Assembly: GCA_002099365.1 (NCBI GenBank)
Contig: MSED01000010.1
Span: 186,001 to 250,000, forward strand
DNA from: Phialophora verrucosa
Lineage: Eukaryota > Ascomycota > Eurotiomycetes > Chaetothyriales > Herpotrichiellaceae
Reading direction: 5' to 3'
DNA: 64,000 nt
The notes under the pieces are model-generated. The model did no database searches, had not been told where the DNA came from, and saw only the letters and a program-made list of their open reading frames with translations. Shown in pieces: positions 12,601-22,473 of this stretch. A program made the position numbers and the translations under genes. Each line of letters opens with the position of its first letter. Position 1 is the stretch's first letter.

Positions 12601-13344
12601 GTGAGAGAGGTGACGAAGAAGTGATGCAAGGACTCGTTCCGCCAGTGACCGACTCGCTTGAGTTGCCTCGCGCATCTCAGCCAATCACAGCGCAGCAACA
12701 AGAAGTCGGCGTGGTGGAATCCCGCGACACCGACTCGCCGATGTTCTGCTTTTCAACGGCACATCGCAAGCTACTCATCCAAGCAGATCTTCTGCTTACT
12801 CCGTACCGTTTCCATTCACCATCGACCTTATCTCGGCCGATGCGCTGAGGGCCTCTTCGCCACTCAAATGCTTTTCATGAAACGCTGGAACGCTGCGTCT
12901 CGACGGACCAACCACGCGTCCCGCTAGTGTTTCGTTTCCAACTCGGGTAGTTGATCAGCAAACGCTTTAGAAAGGACTCTGATACTTGCCGCACTCTGCG
13001 CTTTTGAGATATTTGTCCGACATCGTGAGTGGACGAGAGCGTTGTGATGCGCCAGTCCGCGGCCGTTCTGCATTCGTTCTTGCCGTGTCCTTCCTCTTCC
13101 ACAAGGACCTTCCGTCGGAGCATGAGTCAAGCAACGCCGATGGGAAGGCATGAAGGTATATAGATACCTGAGGTTTGTAGCACCTCTGAGCCTTCTTCGC
13201 ACCAAGTCAAATCGAGCGTGTTTTCAAATACATTGTCACTGTCACACCTGCTCGTCTCTGCTCTCGACTGGCTCATATTTCTCCAACCTAGTTCGTCCTC
13301 GTCTCCCTTCCCTTCCGAACCCTTGGCCAAGCACGACCGTCAGT
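9694..13344. other. Gene-free stretch between divergent genes
   Basis: It separates the divergent protease (-) and luciferase-domain (+) genes. Several open frames of 80-180 codons occur (for example 12294-12848 +), but none has a motif, plausible domain or consistent splice pattern, and they overlap one another on both strands. A TATA-like GTATATAGATA at about 13154-13164 lies roughly 190 bases before the downstream start and could be its promoter element. Confidence 0.5.
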
Positions 13345-14145
13345 ATGGCATTACTCTGGGCGCCTAACTTCTTCTATGTGGCTGCATCCATCCTGATCGG
13401 CTCGACCATTATCACATACCTCCTCCAATTCATTCGACTGGACATCCGACCTTTCCTCTCAACGAAAACGGGCAAAGTCATCGAGTCGACAGCAACAAAG
13501 GCTTGCGAGCGCGTGCTTAACATGCTCGCCGTCTCCGACCCTCTCACTCCTCCAGCTAGTCCTATTACTAGATCGTCCCGCGGCTATCTTGAAACTCTCC
13601 CTCAACGCCGCGGCTCCCGGCCCGAGATCGAAGGCATCAGCAGCCCCATCCAAAGGACCCAACTGCCCCCCTGGGAGCAGAAAGACGTCCAAGACCGCCT
13701 GCGCAACTTGATCCTCGAGATTCCTGAGAAGTATCCCCAGTCGACATATTTGGGTCGCTCGACATTCGAGCCTGCTTCCCCGACTTCACTTTACGCCCGC
13801 CATCGCGCGTTCAACGAGACGAAGTACTATGGCGAGATCATCAGCGCCAACACAGAAGATGGATTCATTCACTCGAGCCTGCATCCAAGTGATGTCAAGA
13901 CGGTGATTGAGAAAGGCTGGGGCCAGCGACATCCCTTGTCCGGCCGACTTACATCTCGACTGACCGGATTTGTCGATGGAAATCAGCCTAGTCCAGTTGA
14001 AGGGTCCAAGGTCTTGCTCTATGCGCCAAGGAATAATGAGGACTTGGAGGTCATTGGGCAGATCCTTAACGCCGCTGTCTGGTGGGTCGGTGGGACTGAC
14101 AACAGGATTGATGATGAGCAGGTGGTAAGTGATAGTGAGTGGTGA
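13345..14145 (+). CDS. Luciferase-domain (DUF5519) single-pass membrane protein
   Basis: A 266-residue protein with one N-terminal transmembrane helix (about residues 8-30), a Pro/Ser-rich linker and a C-terminal luciferase-type (DUF5519) domain. The domain is recognised by the GFIHSSLHPSDVKTVIEKGW stretch followed by GQRHPLSGR and a WWVGG near the end. The Pfam name refers to distant similarity; light production is not implied and the reaction is unknown. I start at 13345 because it gives the usual membrane-anchor N-terminus; an in-frame upstream ATG at 13150 would add 65 residues of low-quality sequence. A GTAAGT at 14125 just before the stop could be a donor for a short last exon that I could not place, so the C-terminus is less certain. 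It converges with the esterase gene. Confidence 0.8.
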   Translation: MALLWAPNFFYVAASILIGSTIITYLLQFIRLDIRPFLSTKTGKVIESTATKACERVLNMLAVSDPLTPPASPITRSSRGYLETLPQRRGSRPEIEGISSPIQRTQLPPWEQKDVQDRLRNLILEIPEKYPQSTYLGRSTFEPASPTSLYARHRAFNETKYYGEIISANTEDGFIHSSLHPSDVKTVIEKGWGQRHPLSGRLTSRLTGFVDGNQPSPVEGSKVLLYAPRNNEDLEVIGQILNAAVWWVGGTDNRIDDEQVVSDSEW

Positions 14146-14594
14146 AGGATGACAGTTTGAGGATGACTCTTTGACGCATGTTATGGATGGGCGGGTTCTT
14201 GATGTCGTCTTCAACTCCAGCAACCAGAAGCGACTTTGCAACGCATGCTATGACAGTGGATAGATGGGTAGTATGGGTTCATGTCCAAGGATGAGATTGT
14301 ACTGTTAGCCTAGCTATACATCTTCCACCATGCCGTGAGACTGTTAACGCTACATGAGATGCAAGTAACGTGCTTGTCTCCGTACTACCTGTTGGTCTCG
14401 AAAGCCTTGAGCCTGGCGGTTGGTATTTTCTACTTCATCAGGCTCCACTATTAATCTCGAAGTATAAGCGACCCCGTACGTTCCATTCGGAAGTGTGCAG
14501 CATCTCCGAAGCCGTGTCCATACCGCAGGTTTCGGTGGGATCGTAATTCGCGCCCCTCTCAAGTTCCATACTCATCGTCTTTTGTACACGCATC
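14146..14594. other. Convergent 3' intergenic region
   Basis: 449 bases between the stop of the luciferase-domain gene (+) and the stop of the esterase gene (-). It should hold both 3' ends. No other gene is visible. Confidence 0.6.
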
Positions 14595-15844
14595 TTAGAT
14601 ATACGTCGCATACTTCGAAGTCCCATTCAAGACCTTGACGAACTCGCTCGCAATATTTCGATCAGTTTGTTCACTATTGCCATCACCACAGATCAGCGAC
14701 TTACTCATGCCCAACACCGGACTCCTAACGGCGTAGCCCGCCACGCATGAAAAAAAAGACCCAAGACTCACCTAGGATGTAGCTCGTCGAACCACAGATA
14801 TCCGTCACTGTTCGTCCCGTTCGACTGCTTCACGCACGTCGTCTGGTTGACATTGCAATGGTTCTCATATCCCCAGACGCTCTCACCCCGCTTGGCCACG
14901 CCCGTCCCGTTCAGATATTTCGCCGGGTTGTTGTAAATGTCGGTGATCAGCGCGTGGGTGTCGAACAGCGCGAAGTGCGCGCCGGGGTACCGGTTCGCGA
15001 CCTTGACCTCATACGGCGTCTGGTACTTGAACACGTTGTTCACGCTCGTGGTGTACTGGCGCATCGTGTACGCGATCGCGGTGTGGTTCGTGGGCTTGTC
15101 AGGCCAGTACTGGTTGTCGCCCACGCCATGGTAGCTGTCGTTTGCGTACAAGGGCGCGAGGTCCAGCGGGGCGGTGTTCATGAGCACAAAGTGCCGCCCG
15201 CCGCTGGCGTACAGCTTATCGAAAACATTGTACACGCACGCGGTGTAGTCGGCGAGGACTTTGCCCGCGATCTGGCTGTCGGTCAGGAATGCCCAGACGC
15301 CGAGGTCGTTGGTGCCGATCCAGAGGGCGTAGACTGCGTCCTGGGCGGTGGGCTTGGGACTGTACAGCGGCACGGCAGGTGTAGAGTTGACCTTGGTGGC
15401 GGGCAGGTCGGCGATGAAGCCGGGGACCTCATACTCCAGCACGGCCGGGAAGGGGGCGTCGATGGCGGCGAACCACCGCGGCGTGATGTTATTTGAGCAC
15501 ACCGCGCCAGAGACGGCGTAGTTGTACAGCGTCATTTGCGGGGTCCATTTCCCCTGCACGGTCGCGCCGGTATATTGGACGACGTATCGGGGCCAGGTGC
15601 GCCCGCCGCTGGCTGTCGTGAGTGCCTCAGGGAGGAGTGTGCCCGGGGCAGGAGCCGAGCCGTTATGATTGATGAACCACCCGAGGCGCGACTCGTCCGT
15701 GTAGCTGTCGCCGAAGGTGATCAAGGAGCTGAACTGCTTGGCGGACCATGGCTTGGACTGGCGAGGAAGAGGGAGGACCGAACCACTGGACGAGGCGGCG
15801 AACAACGAGACGGCAAGGCTAACCACCGTGGCTGGGAGCTTCAT
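14595..15844 (-). CDS. Secreted GDSL esterase, CE16-type acetylesterase
   Basis: Two exons on the minus strand, 15844-14772 and 14673-14595, with a 98-base intron, encode 383 residues. An N-terminal signal peptide (about residues 1-20) precedes FGDSYTDES, placing the nucleophile Ser at residue 47. WIGTNDLGVW (block III Asn) and, across the splice, DELHPS (Asp353/His356) complete the catalytic set. The intron cuts that last block: without splicing the frame ends just after the catalytic His, and splicing adds the conserved SEQTDRNIASEFV tail. Several N-x-S/T sequons fit secretion. Fungal CE16 enzymes of this layout deacetylate hemicellulose oligosaccharides, so an exo-acting acetylesterase is the likely role. 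A TATAAA lies about 83 bases upstream. A general GDSL lipase is the alternative. Confidence 0.92.
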
Positions 15845-16732
15845 CGTGAATGACGTGCGGGACGGGCCCCTCGAACGATCCTGGCATATGGCAAAAGCTC
15901 ACACTCCTAGAGGAAATGACAGGAACTTTATACCCTCCACAACCGGCACTTTACCTCAATTTTTGCCATAGCCGCCTCAAACCAGAAACCAGACAAACCT
16001 TTCCTGGCTCATGGCTAGACCCATCCTACTCGTAGCTCGCCCGGATTTCGACGTCACCGGGGAAAGCACAGACAAGCCATCCACATTGAATGCGGAGCAG
16101 AAGCTCGATGCGAAGCTTCTTAGCCGTCCAAGCACGGACCTTGAATGCACGCGACGAATAGGCGGTGGGGGACGACAAGCATTTCCGTTTGCGCGGCAGT
16201 TGAGTGGCAGAATTCAAAGCTTGATTCAACGCATCATTGACGTTGGGCCCTTGACAGATTGGGGAATTCGATATCGAGACGAATTCAGCCTGAAAGACAG
16301 GAGGGCGGACAGGCATCTGGACAGGCGGAAGCGAGTGGCTCCGACAAGAGGCGAGCGGGGCAATGGGCCGGTTCCCCGCAATCTGAAACTCAGGTGAATC
16401 GAAGCGGCGGCGACGTGTGTGTCTCTTCTTCTCTTCACATCTACTCGTGCTGATCATCGATGTACAGCAATCCAACTCATATATCCAAGGGCGCTGAAAG
16501 AGGCCGATGAAGGGAAAAGGAGAGGAGCAAGTAATAGTCCCTTGATCTTGAAGTGTTCCTAGGTCCGGTCAGTCATGCCAACAATCCGCACCAAGACAAA
16601 CGGACTGTCAGAGAGTACGTTGTTAACTGGTTACGCCATTCCATGGGCTCGGAGAGACTGTTTGGGCGACGGGGAGGAATATTGTTTGGAGCAGCTTTTG
16701 CAGATGATTTCCCCCTGAAACTACCGTATTCT
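15845..16732. other. Esterase promoter and ATP-grasp 3' region
   Basis: The two flanking genes are on the same (minus) strand, so this holds the upstream region of the esterase and the 3' end of the ATP-grasp gene. Short open frames overlap on both strands, none with family features. Confidence 0.55.
15927..15932 (-). promoter_or_regulatory. TATA box of the esterase gene
   Basis: TATAAA on the minus strand, 83 bases upstream of the esterase start codon. The spacing is typical for a regulated fungal promoter. Assigned from sequence and position only. Confidence 0.5.
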
Positions 16733-17943
16733 TTAGTTGTTCAGATCCAGTGAGCGAAGATCCTGCAAGGTACGAGAAGATGCAAGCATGTATTTCAATA
16801 ATGCCGTATAGTCCCAACCAATGGAAGAAGCCGCCATGCCCGTCAAGCTCGCTTGATCTTCTCGTCCCGGCCGTCCAGGGCCTGTCATGTTCTACGGTAC
16901 CTTAGTGGGAACCCTCAGCGAACGCGAAGATATGTTTCTCGACTTACTGGCTTCATGTTGACGTCGAAAATTGCAAATACGTTGGAATCCTCTCCTTGCC
17001 CGTATTGCCGGACATCAATGCGAATAGGAGCAGTCGTCTTCAATTTCTCCCCGACACGTTTACAGTGTCGGCAGATCGCCTTGTAGATGGGATTCGCGTC
17101 GCACTCTTCTCTGGCCAACGCCCTGGAATTCTTGACCACGGCCACTACGCCGTTGTATGGCGCTATTCCACGGTCGTGATTGAATCGCAGCACGAGGGGC
17201 AAAGACCAATAATGTGGGACATCTCTGGAAGGAGGCATAACGGTCACAGTGCCCTCGGTTCCGGATAGAAACTGCTCCACCATGACCCGGGGACTTTCTG
17301 CGAGGATCTCAGTCAGATGAGTCTGAAGCTCTTGCTTGTTCATGCACAACTTGACCCCATGACTTCCTCGGCCACGGATAGGTTTGCCCACAACAGGGTA
17401 TGGCAGGCTGTCCAGCATTTTGCTCTCCGCGGTCTCAGCGATCCAGGCTTTCGGCATGGGGAACGATGAATCACGTCGCAGAAGATCGTTCACATACTCC
17501 TTGTCATCGAACCGCTCCACAAGCTTGGGCGGATGACCGACGACTTTGAGATCTGGCGAGTAGTTGTCAAGCTTGGACGAGGTCTGCAGTGGATGTGAGG
17601 AGAACAGGATTGTGTTTGCCCATAAATGGGTGGCACCGTTCTCAACGGCTGCGAGGATGCCCTCTTCGGTGTCGGGCCAGCACCAATCGTCTTCATGCCG
17701 GGGATCTGGACGAGCGGCTCTGGTCAAGACATCGACGTTGCCAGATTGGAGCACGTATGCAATGTCCGCGCCCGAATCACGATAACCTAGGAGGAGCATC
17801 GTCAATAGATTTTCGGCTCGGTCCGATTCCGCGAGACAGTCAGACGAACCTCCGGGTTTCATGGGTTTACGGACCCCATGAATAACTGGCGGCTCAAGTG
17901 CTTGATACAGGACCGCGACTCTGGGCCTCTGAGAGCTAGCCAT
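16733..17943 (-). CDS. ATP-grasp ligase, D-Ala-D-Ala ligase-like
   Basis: Two exons, 17943-16948 and 16891-16733, with a 56-base phase-0 intron, encode 384 residues. ATP-grasp features appear in order: a glycine-rich loop in VVGKPIRGRGSHGVKL, the MVEQFLSGTEGTV strand-loop, APIRIDVRQ, and the metal-binding FDVNMKPN. The last is completed only by splicing, which also adds the MTGPGRPGR and SLTGMAA segments common to fungal relatives. Such enzymes join a carboxylate to an amine or similar nucleophile using ATP; the substrates here are unknown. I use the ATG at 17943 (MASSQRPRV). An in-frame ATG at 18045 would add 34 residues rich in Arg, ending RRHKSST, which resembles a mitochondrial presequence. 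Both starts may be used. Confidence 0.87.
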
Positions 17944-18805
17944 CGTGGAAGATTTGTGTCGTCGGTTAATGATCGGCGTAAAGCATCGCGTAGCAGCCGT
18001 GTCGAAGACTCGGAAGTAAGTTGATCTGATCAACAGGACGACCATTGCTCTCTATGATAGTGGTGCCGCATTCTTCCTCTCGTGGAAGAATCAATCTCTG
18101 CAGGTCGTTATCTCGATTCCAGAACGTCGGCGGCTGTAGCTGAGAGTCCTGCGAGTTTTGGTCTCGTTGGTTGTATGAGGCAAAACGCCGACATCCACAG
18201 CCCCGCGTTTCGTCCGATAATTAAGATAGATCCGCCGGTCCAAGATTCTGGCAAAACATCACCTGCGTTCTCGAATCGCAATACCTGATGCGTCAAAATC
18301 ACACCATGTCGAGCCCATATAGGTTGCTTTCCATGCTCTCACTTGCTAGCTGATGGTGTCTATCATTTTGGGGCTCTAAGTCTTTTTTGCGATTGCTATT
18401 GACCTCCGATGGTGGGTTGTCAGTTACCCCAGATTTCGTCTCCGAACGAGGGCTCGAGAGGCTACCTCCTTTCACCGACTTGAGGAGATTCTCCGCAGCT
18501 GTGGATGAAGAGTGGATGAAGATACACTGCTTGATGAGTCAATGGGGACGTGGAATTGGAATGAAGTGATGGTCAGCTCGGCATCGCTGTCTTAGACATC
18601 GTGCCATGGATACCAGCCCACCCTGGCAGAGAGCCATCCTTGAAACCCATTGTTCAGAAGAACAACCACAATATGTATCAGTCCGCTCTGGTGGCCCGAG
18701 TCGTGATCCAATATGACCCGCTCAGTTGGCCTATCCAATGCCGCGGCAGCCTCCAAGCCCTCAATTGAATGAAAGTATCATCCGGCATTTGTAGCAAGAC
18801 CGGCA
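17944..18805. other. Upstream region of the ATP-grasp gene
   Basis: No convincing gene. 17944-18045 may be coding if the longer start of the ATP-grasp gene is used. The rest contains short frames without features and the 3' end of the SANT-like gene. Confidence 0.55.
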
Positions 18806-19615
18806 CTACTTCCCCTCCGCCAATTTAAGGGCCTCTCTAGGAGTGATACGCACGCCAGTCTTGTCGAAGTGCTTAGCCGCAAGTGCAACCCCACTGTTCT
18901 TGTTGCGGTCTTTCCTCGTCTTTGTTGACTTCTTCTCTTCCTCCTCCTGGCTCGTGGTCAGTTTAGTTCTGCTGAATGATATAGAAGCCCAGTATTCGTG
19001 GGCAATCCATACCTTCTTCGCAGCCTCTTCCTTGGCCTTCCCCTCCGCAGCCTTTTTCTCCTCTTCTTCCTTCTTTGCCTCGGCCTCTTTCTCCGCCTTC
19101 TTCCTCAGACCTTCCTCTTTGCGTTGTTGAGCAATCTCGTCCTTCGCCGTAGTCTTGTCTTTTTTCTCGCTCTCCTCGTCCAGATGATGCTTGATGTCTC
19201 GGAAGCGCGCCTTAACTTCACCGGGATGCTTGAATGTGCTCGTAGCGGCCATAATATCCTTCCATGATGCTGACGGATCATCTCCCTTCATGCGTAGAAT
19301 GATGCGGTCATCATCGGTGAGGCTATCATCGCTTTTCTTCCCCTGGTACTTGGCCTTGGCCTTGTCGTCATCTTTTGCTTTTGCCCCATCCTTGGGATCT
19401 TGCTTGAGCGTCCCGCAGTGAACTTTCCCGCAACATGAACACTGTAGCAGTCAACACGCCATCATCTCCGTCATGAGACCGTCTTCAGAGCTTACCTTGA
19501 CTGGTGCGATCTTTCGAGGCTTACGGTCAGGCACGCCTTTGAAAGCGTCCCAGATAGACACCTTGAGGGGAACTTTGGTGCCATCGGGCCGAGTGTGGAT
19601 TATCTTGAGGGACAT
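18806..19615 (-). CDS. SANT/Myb-like protein with charged coiled coil
   Basis: Three exons (19615-19496, 19441-19013, 18946-18806) encode about 229 residues of unrecognised family. Exon 1 starts MSLKIIHTRPDGTKVP. Exon 2 opens with CSCCGKVHC, a possible metal-binding Cys/His patch. It continues through a Lys/Asp-rich stretch into a Myb/SANT-like segment (TDDDRIILRMKGDD, SWKDIM, then GEVKARFRDIKHHL), which suggests a nuclear DNA- or chromatin-associated protein. A long Lys/Glu/Ala coiled coil follows. The last intron (66 bases, GTATGG..CAG with a CTGAC branch-like site) is a multiple of three and lacks stops, so an unspliced form would also be translated, with 22 more residues of uncharged, unrelated character. 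Divergent from EMP24 across 651 bases. Confidence 0.72.
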
Positions 19616-20266
19616 TTTGAAAGAGTCTAAGAGTGCGGGAGGTTGGACTGGTGAATGAAGATTTGGTGAAAGAGAACTGAGAGCAACGGACATAACGACA
19701 AAGAAAAATAAAAAGACGCAGATAGTTAAATAGAAAATTGGGAGGGCACCATACAAAAGCAGGGCGGGGCGAGAACAAAGTCATCGGGAGATAGATCGCC
19801 GGGACGACATCGTCGGGAGGGACAACGCCGTCACTGCCGTCACTGCCGTCACCGCATAGAAGTAGACAACGTTTCCCGAGTCCCAGACAAAGATGATACT
19901 GGAACGACTTGACTCGAAACTGGTTACATTCGATTGGTGTGAATCTACACCGTAGGTTGTGAGCTCGGGAAAGGAGGGAGTTGGGTGGAGTTCGTCAGGC
20001 GCTGGCAGAAAAGGGGCAACGATTGCCAAGCGCGACCCCCATTGGTTTGTTCCATTTGCAGAGCGAAACTCACGATTTCAGGGTCAAAACTGCGGAGTCG
20101 CAAGTCAATTGAGGACACTTTTTTGGCCTCGAGAATACGAATTATTCTCGACTGCTACAGCTCCCTTCACCAAGAGTTTCCTCGAGGCTCTGCTCAGCCA
20201 TAAAATCCTCTCAGACACGCGGTCGACAAACACCAGAGCTGTGCGAACAAGGCTGAAAGAGAAGGC
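19616..20266. promoter_or_regulatory. Shared divergent promoter region, SANT-like gene and EMP24
   Basis: 651 bases between two start codons pointing apart, so both promoters lie here. An imperfect CTGCCGTCA triplet repeat at about 19829-19855 is the only visible repeat. No TATA box is assigned with confidence. Confidence 0.5.
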
Positions 20267-21196
20267 ATGCGCGTCTCCAGAGCAGCGGCCTATGCCGCGT
20301 TTGCTGGATGCATAGGCGCAGGCGTGGCACACAACATCGCCTTGAAAGCGCATACAAGAGAATGTTTCCACGAAGAACTGCACAAGGACGACAAGATGAC
20401 AGTGACGTTCCAAGTGGGCGATAGGGAGTTTGGCGGCGCGGGCAACCTGGAGATTGATTTCTATGTGTGTAACCCCCTGTTTTGTCTCGTTCCGTGACAA
20501 TGTCACGAGCCCGTATCATATTGGAAGCAAGAGACTAATAAGGCACTACGCCTCTAGATCACCGACCCGTCAGGCTCATATGAGACACAGCTCAACGGAG
20601 TCTCATCGGGAGACTATTCGTTCGAAGCCCGCATGGACGGGAAATACCTCTACTGCTTTAGCAACGAGCACTGGTCGGCGAATAGCAAGGAGGTGTCGTT
20701 CAATGTCCACGGCATTGTCTATGTGCCCGAGTCGGAGGCACCGCAGGACCCGCTTGAGACAGAAGGTACAAAGACAGACTTGTCCCCGCCTATTCCATCA
20801 ACAAAGTCAAATCCGCAGTCTAACGAGAATGTATGATCTAGTCCGCCAACTCTCCGAACTCCTCTCCCAAGTGAAAGACGAACAGGCGTATATTGTCGTC
20901 CGCGAACGAACGCACAGAAACACCGCCGAGAGCACAAACTCGAGAGTCAAATGGTGGTCGATATTCCAGCTGGGCGTGTTGATAGGAGAAGGGGTCTTCC
21001 AAGTCTGGTGGTTGAAGCGCTTCTTCGAGGTGAATAGCCGGCCCCTTCCATAATCATGCCGCTATCGTGTCCTATTTGCTGGCAACAATCATGGGAAGAA
21101 CATATGCATTGGATATTCATGGTGTACCTCGTTCTGCTGGTTCTGGAAGAGCACGATGGGCTGACGAGTGTGTCGCAGGTCAAGCGCGTTGTATGA
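20267..21196 (+). CDS. EMP24: p24 cargo receptor of COPII vesicles (Emp24/TMED2 type)
   Basis: Four exons (20267-20464, 20558-20765, 20842-21029, 21179-21196) encode 203 residues, the usual p24 size. Order: signal peptide (about 1-21), GOLD domain with the paired cysteines in ECFHEEL and LYCFSN, a coiled coil joined at VRQLSELLSQVKDEQ, the highly conserved RERTHRNTAESTNSRVKWWS, one transmembrane helix and a short cytosolic tail. The last 18-base exon gives FFEVKRVV, the diphenylalanine COPII signal and the end seen in p24-beta proteins, which identifies the Emp24/TMED2 subfamily. The protein cycles between ER and Golgi and helps load GPI-anchored and other cargo. Introns 1 and 3 are phase 0, intron 2 phase 1. 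Confidence 0.95.
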
Positions 21197-22473
21197 TAGT
21201 TCCGAGCGGTAACCAAAAGTGAAACGGGATGTACGGCGGGATCGCTGTGCCAGCAGCTGGGGCGATTGGGGAATCCGCTCTCCTACCCGATTAGTAGGGC
21301 TGCAAGTGGGAAACCCCCAGTCCAGCTCGCGAGATGATCCAACGCCAGTGCAACAAAGAGAGGTCTCTGCGCACGAGTTCGAGATCCTGCCTGGGATGGC
21401 GAAGGCATCAAGTCAAGATCAGTGCCAGGGTGAACGATAATGGACAGGAGGAGTCGTGAGGATGAGCCAGCTGCTGAACAAGACTGCGCTTTTCAATCTC
21501 TAGATGTCAGCATCACCCGCAAGCCACGAACGCTCCTCGCGCAGGAGCCACTTCTGACATCCGCTTGAAGTTATGTAGCTTATCAGCACCAATGTGAGGT
21601 GGATTGGGGCTTGCTGGAACACCCTCGTGCATTACTCCTGTACCATTTCACGCGTGTCAGCGACGGCGCCGTAACTTACCTCAAATTGGTTCGATCTCTG
21701 TTTTACGACAATTTCACTTTAATCTCACCTCACGCAATCGCATGAATCAATCGCATGAATGGCCATGGTTTACGCACGCGCACTGACTGCCGTTGATTTT
21801 ACCAACCTCGACCTTCCAGAAACAGTTTCATCAAGCGATGCCGGAGGCGTAATTGCGCAATGCTCACTCGCAGGAAGAACATCGGCAATGACCGCCGAAA
21901 TACGAAGTCTCCATGACCTTCGTGTCGGGAACCCACATAGTGCTTGACCTCGGCCTTCGCTTGCATTGTTCACCTTCAACCAGCCCGCCTCTCCAGGCTC
22001 CAGAAGTACCTCGACAGCCTTTATCGGAATAGTTTACGAGCCCTGAAATGGAGAGTTGCAACTTCGCATCGCAAGCGAAATCCACTCGTTGGCCCCGCGC
22101 TTTTGCCATTTCCTTAGCCTCGAGAGCCTATCCATACCATTGGTGTGCGAGCTTGTCTTCGCATCGAGCCGGTGTCGACACCGTCGAGATCCTCCTTTGA
22201 GTCTCTAGTATCCTACTCGCTGGAACCCGCAGTCTTTCGGATGTGCCTCAGTCCGAGAGCAAGCTCGTGATGATTCAAGATGTTGCAATGTTCACGAAGT
22301 AGAATAAGTTGGCTTTCTTTCTACTGTATGTTTTATGTTTCTATCGAAATCAATCCAAAACCCGTGCTGTTGGTACTGTTGTTATTCCTGCATTCAAGCG
22401 CGCGTTTTCCGGATTGTTAACCACGCCACATCCCCGTCGAGACTCCTCTCGTGTTTTGTGGCAACTCCAAGCG
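21197..22473. other. Intergenic region before the MFS gene
   Basis: Contains the 3' end of EMP24 and the promoter of the MFS gene. An in-frame ATG at 22309 would extend the transporter by 55 residues with a hydrophobic start; I judge it untranslated. No other gene seen. Confidence 0.55.

Noticed and set aside
12294..12848. A 184-codon + frame in the 9.7-13.3 kb gap
   Set aside because: No domain, no conserved-looking segments, and strongly overlapped by open frames on the other strand.
14858..15496. A 212-codon + frame over the esterase
   Set aside because: It is antisense to the conserved esterase, full of Arg/Val/Gly from GC-rich codons and without a motif.
22309..22473. N-terminal extension of the MFS transporter
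   Set aside because: It adds a hydrophobic start before a long hydrophilic tail, unlike family members; MRLPWRK is the better start.
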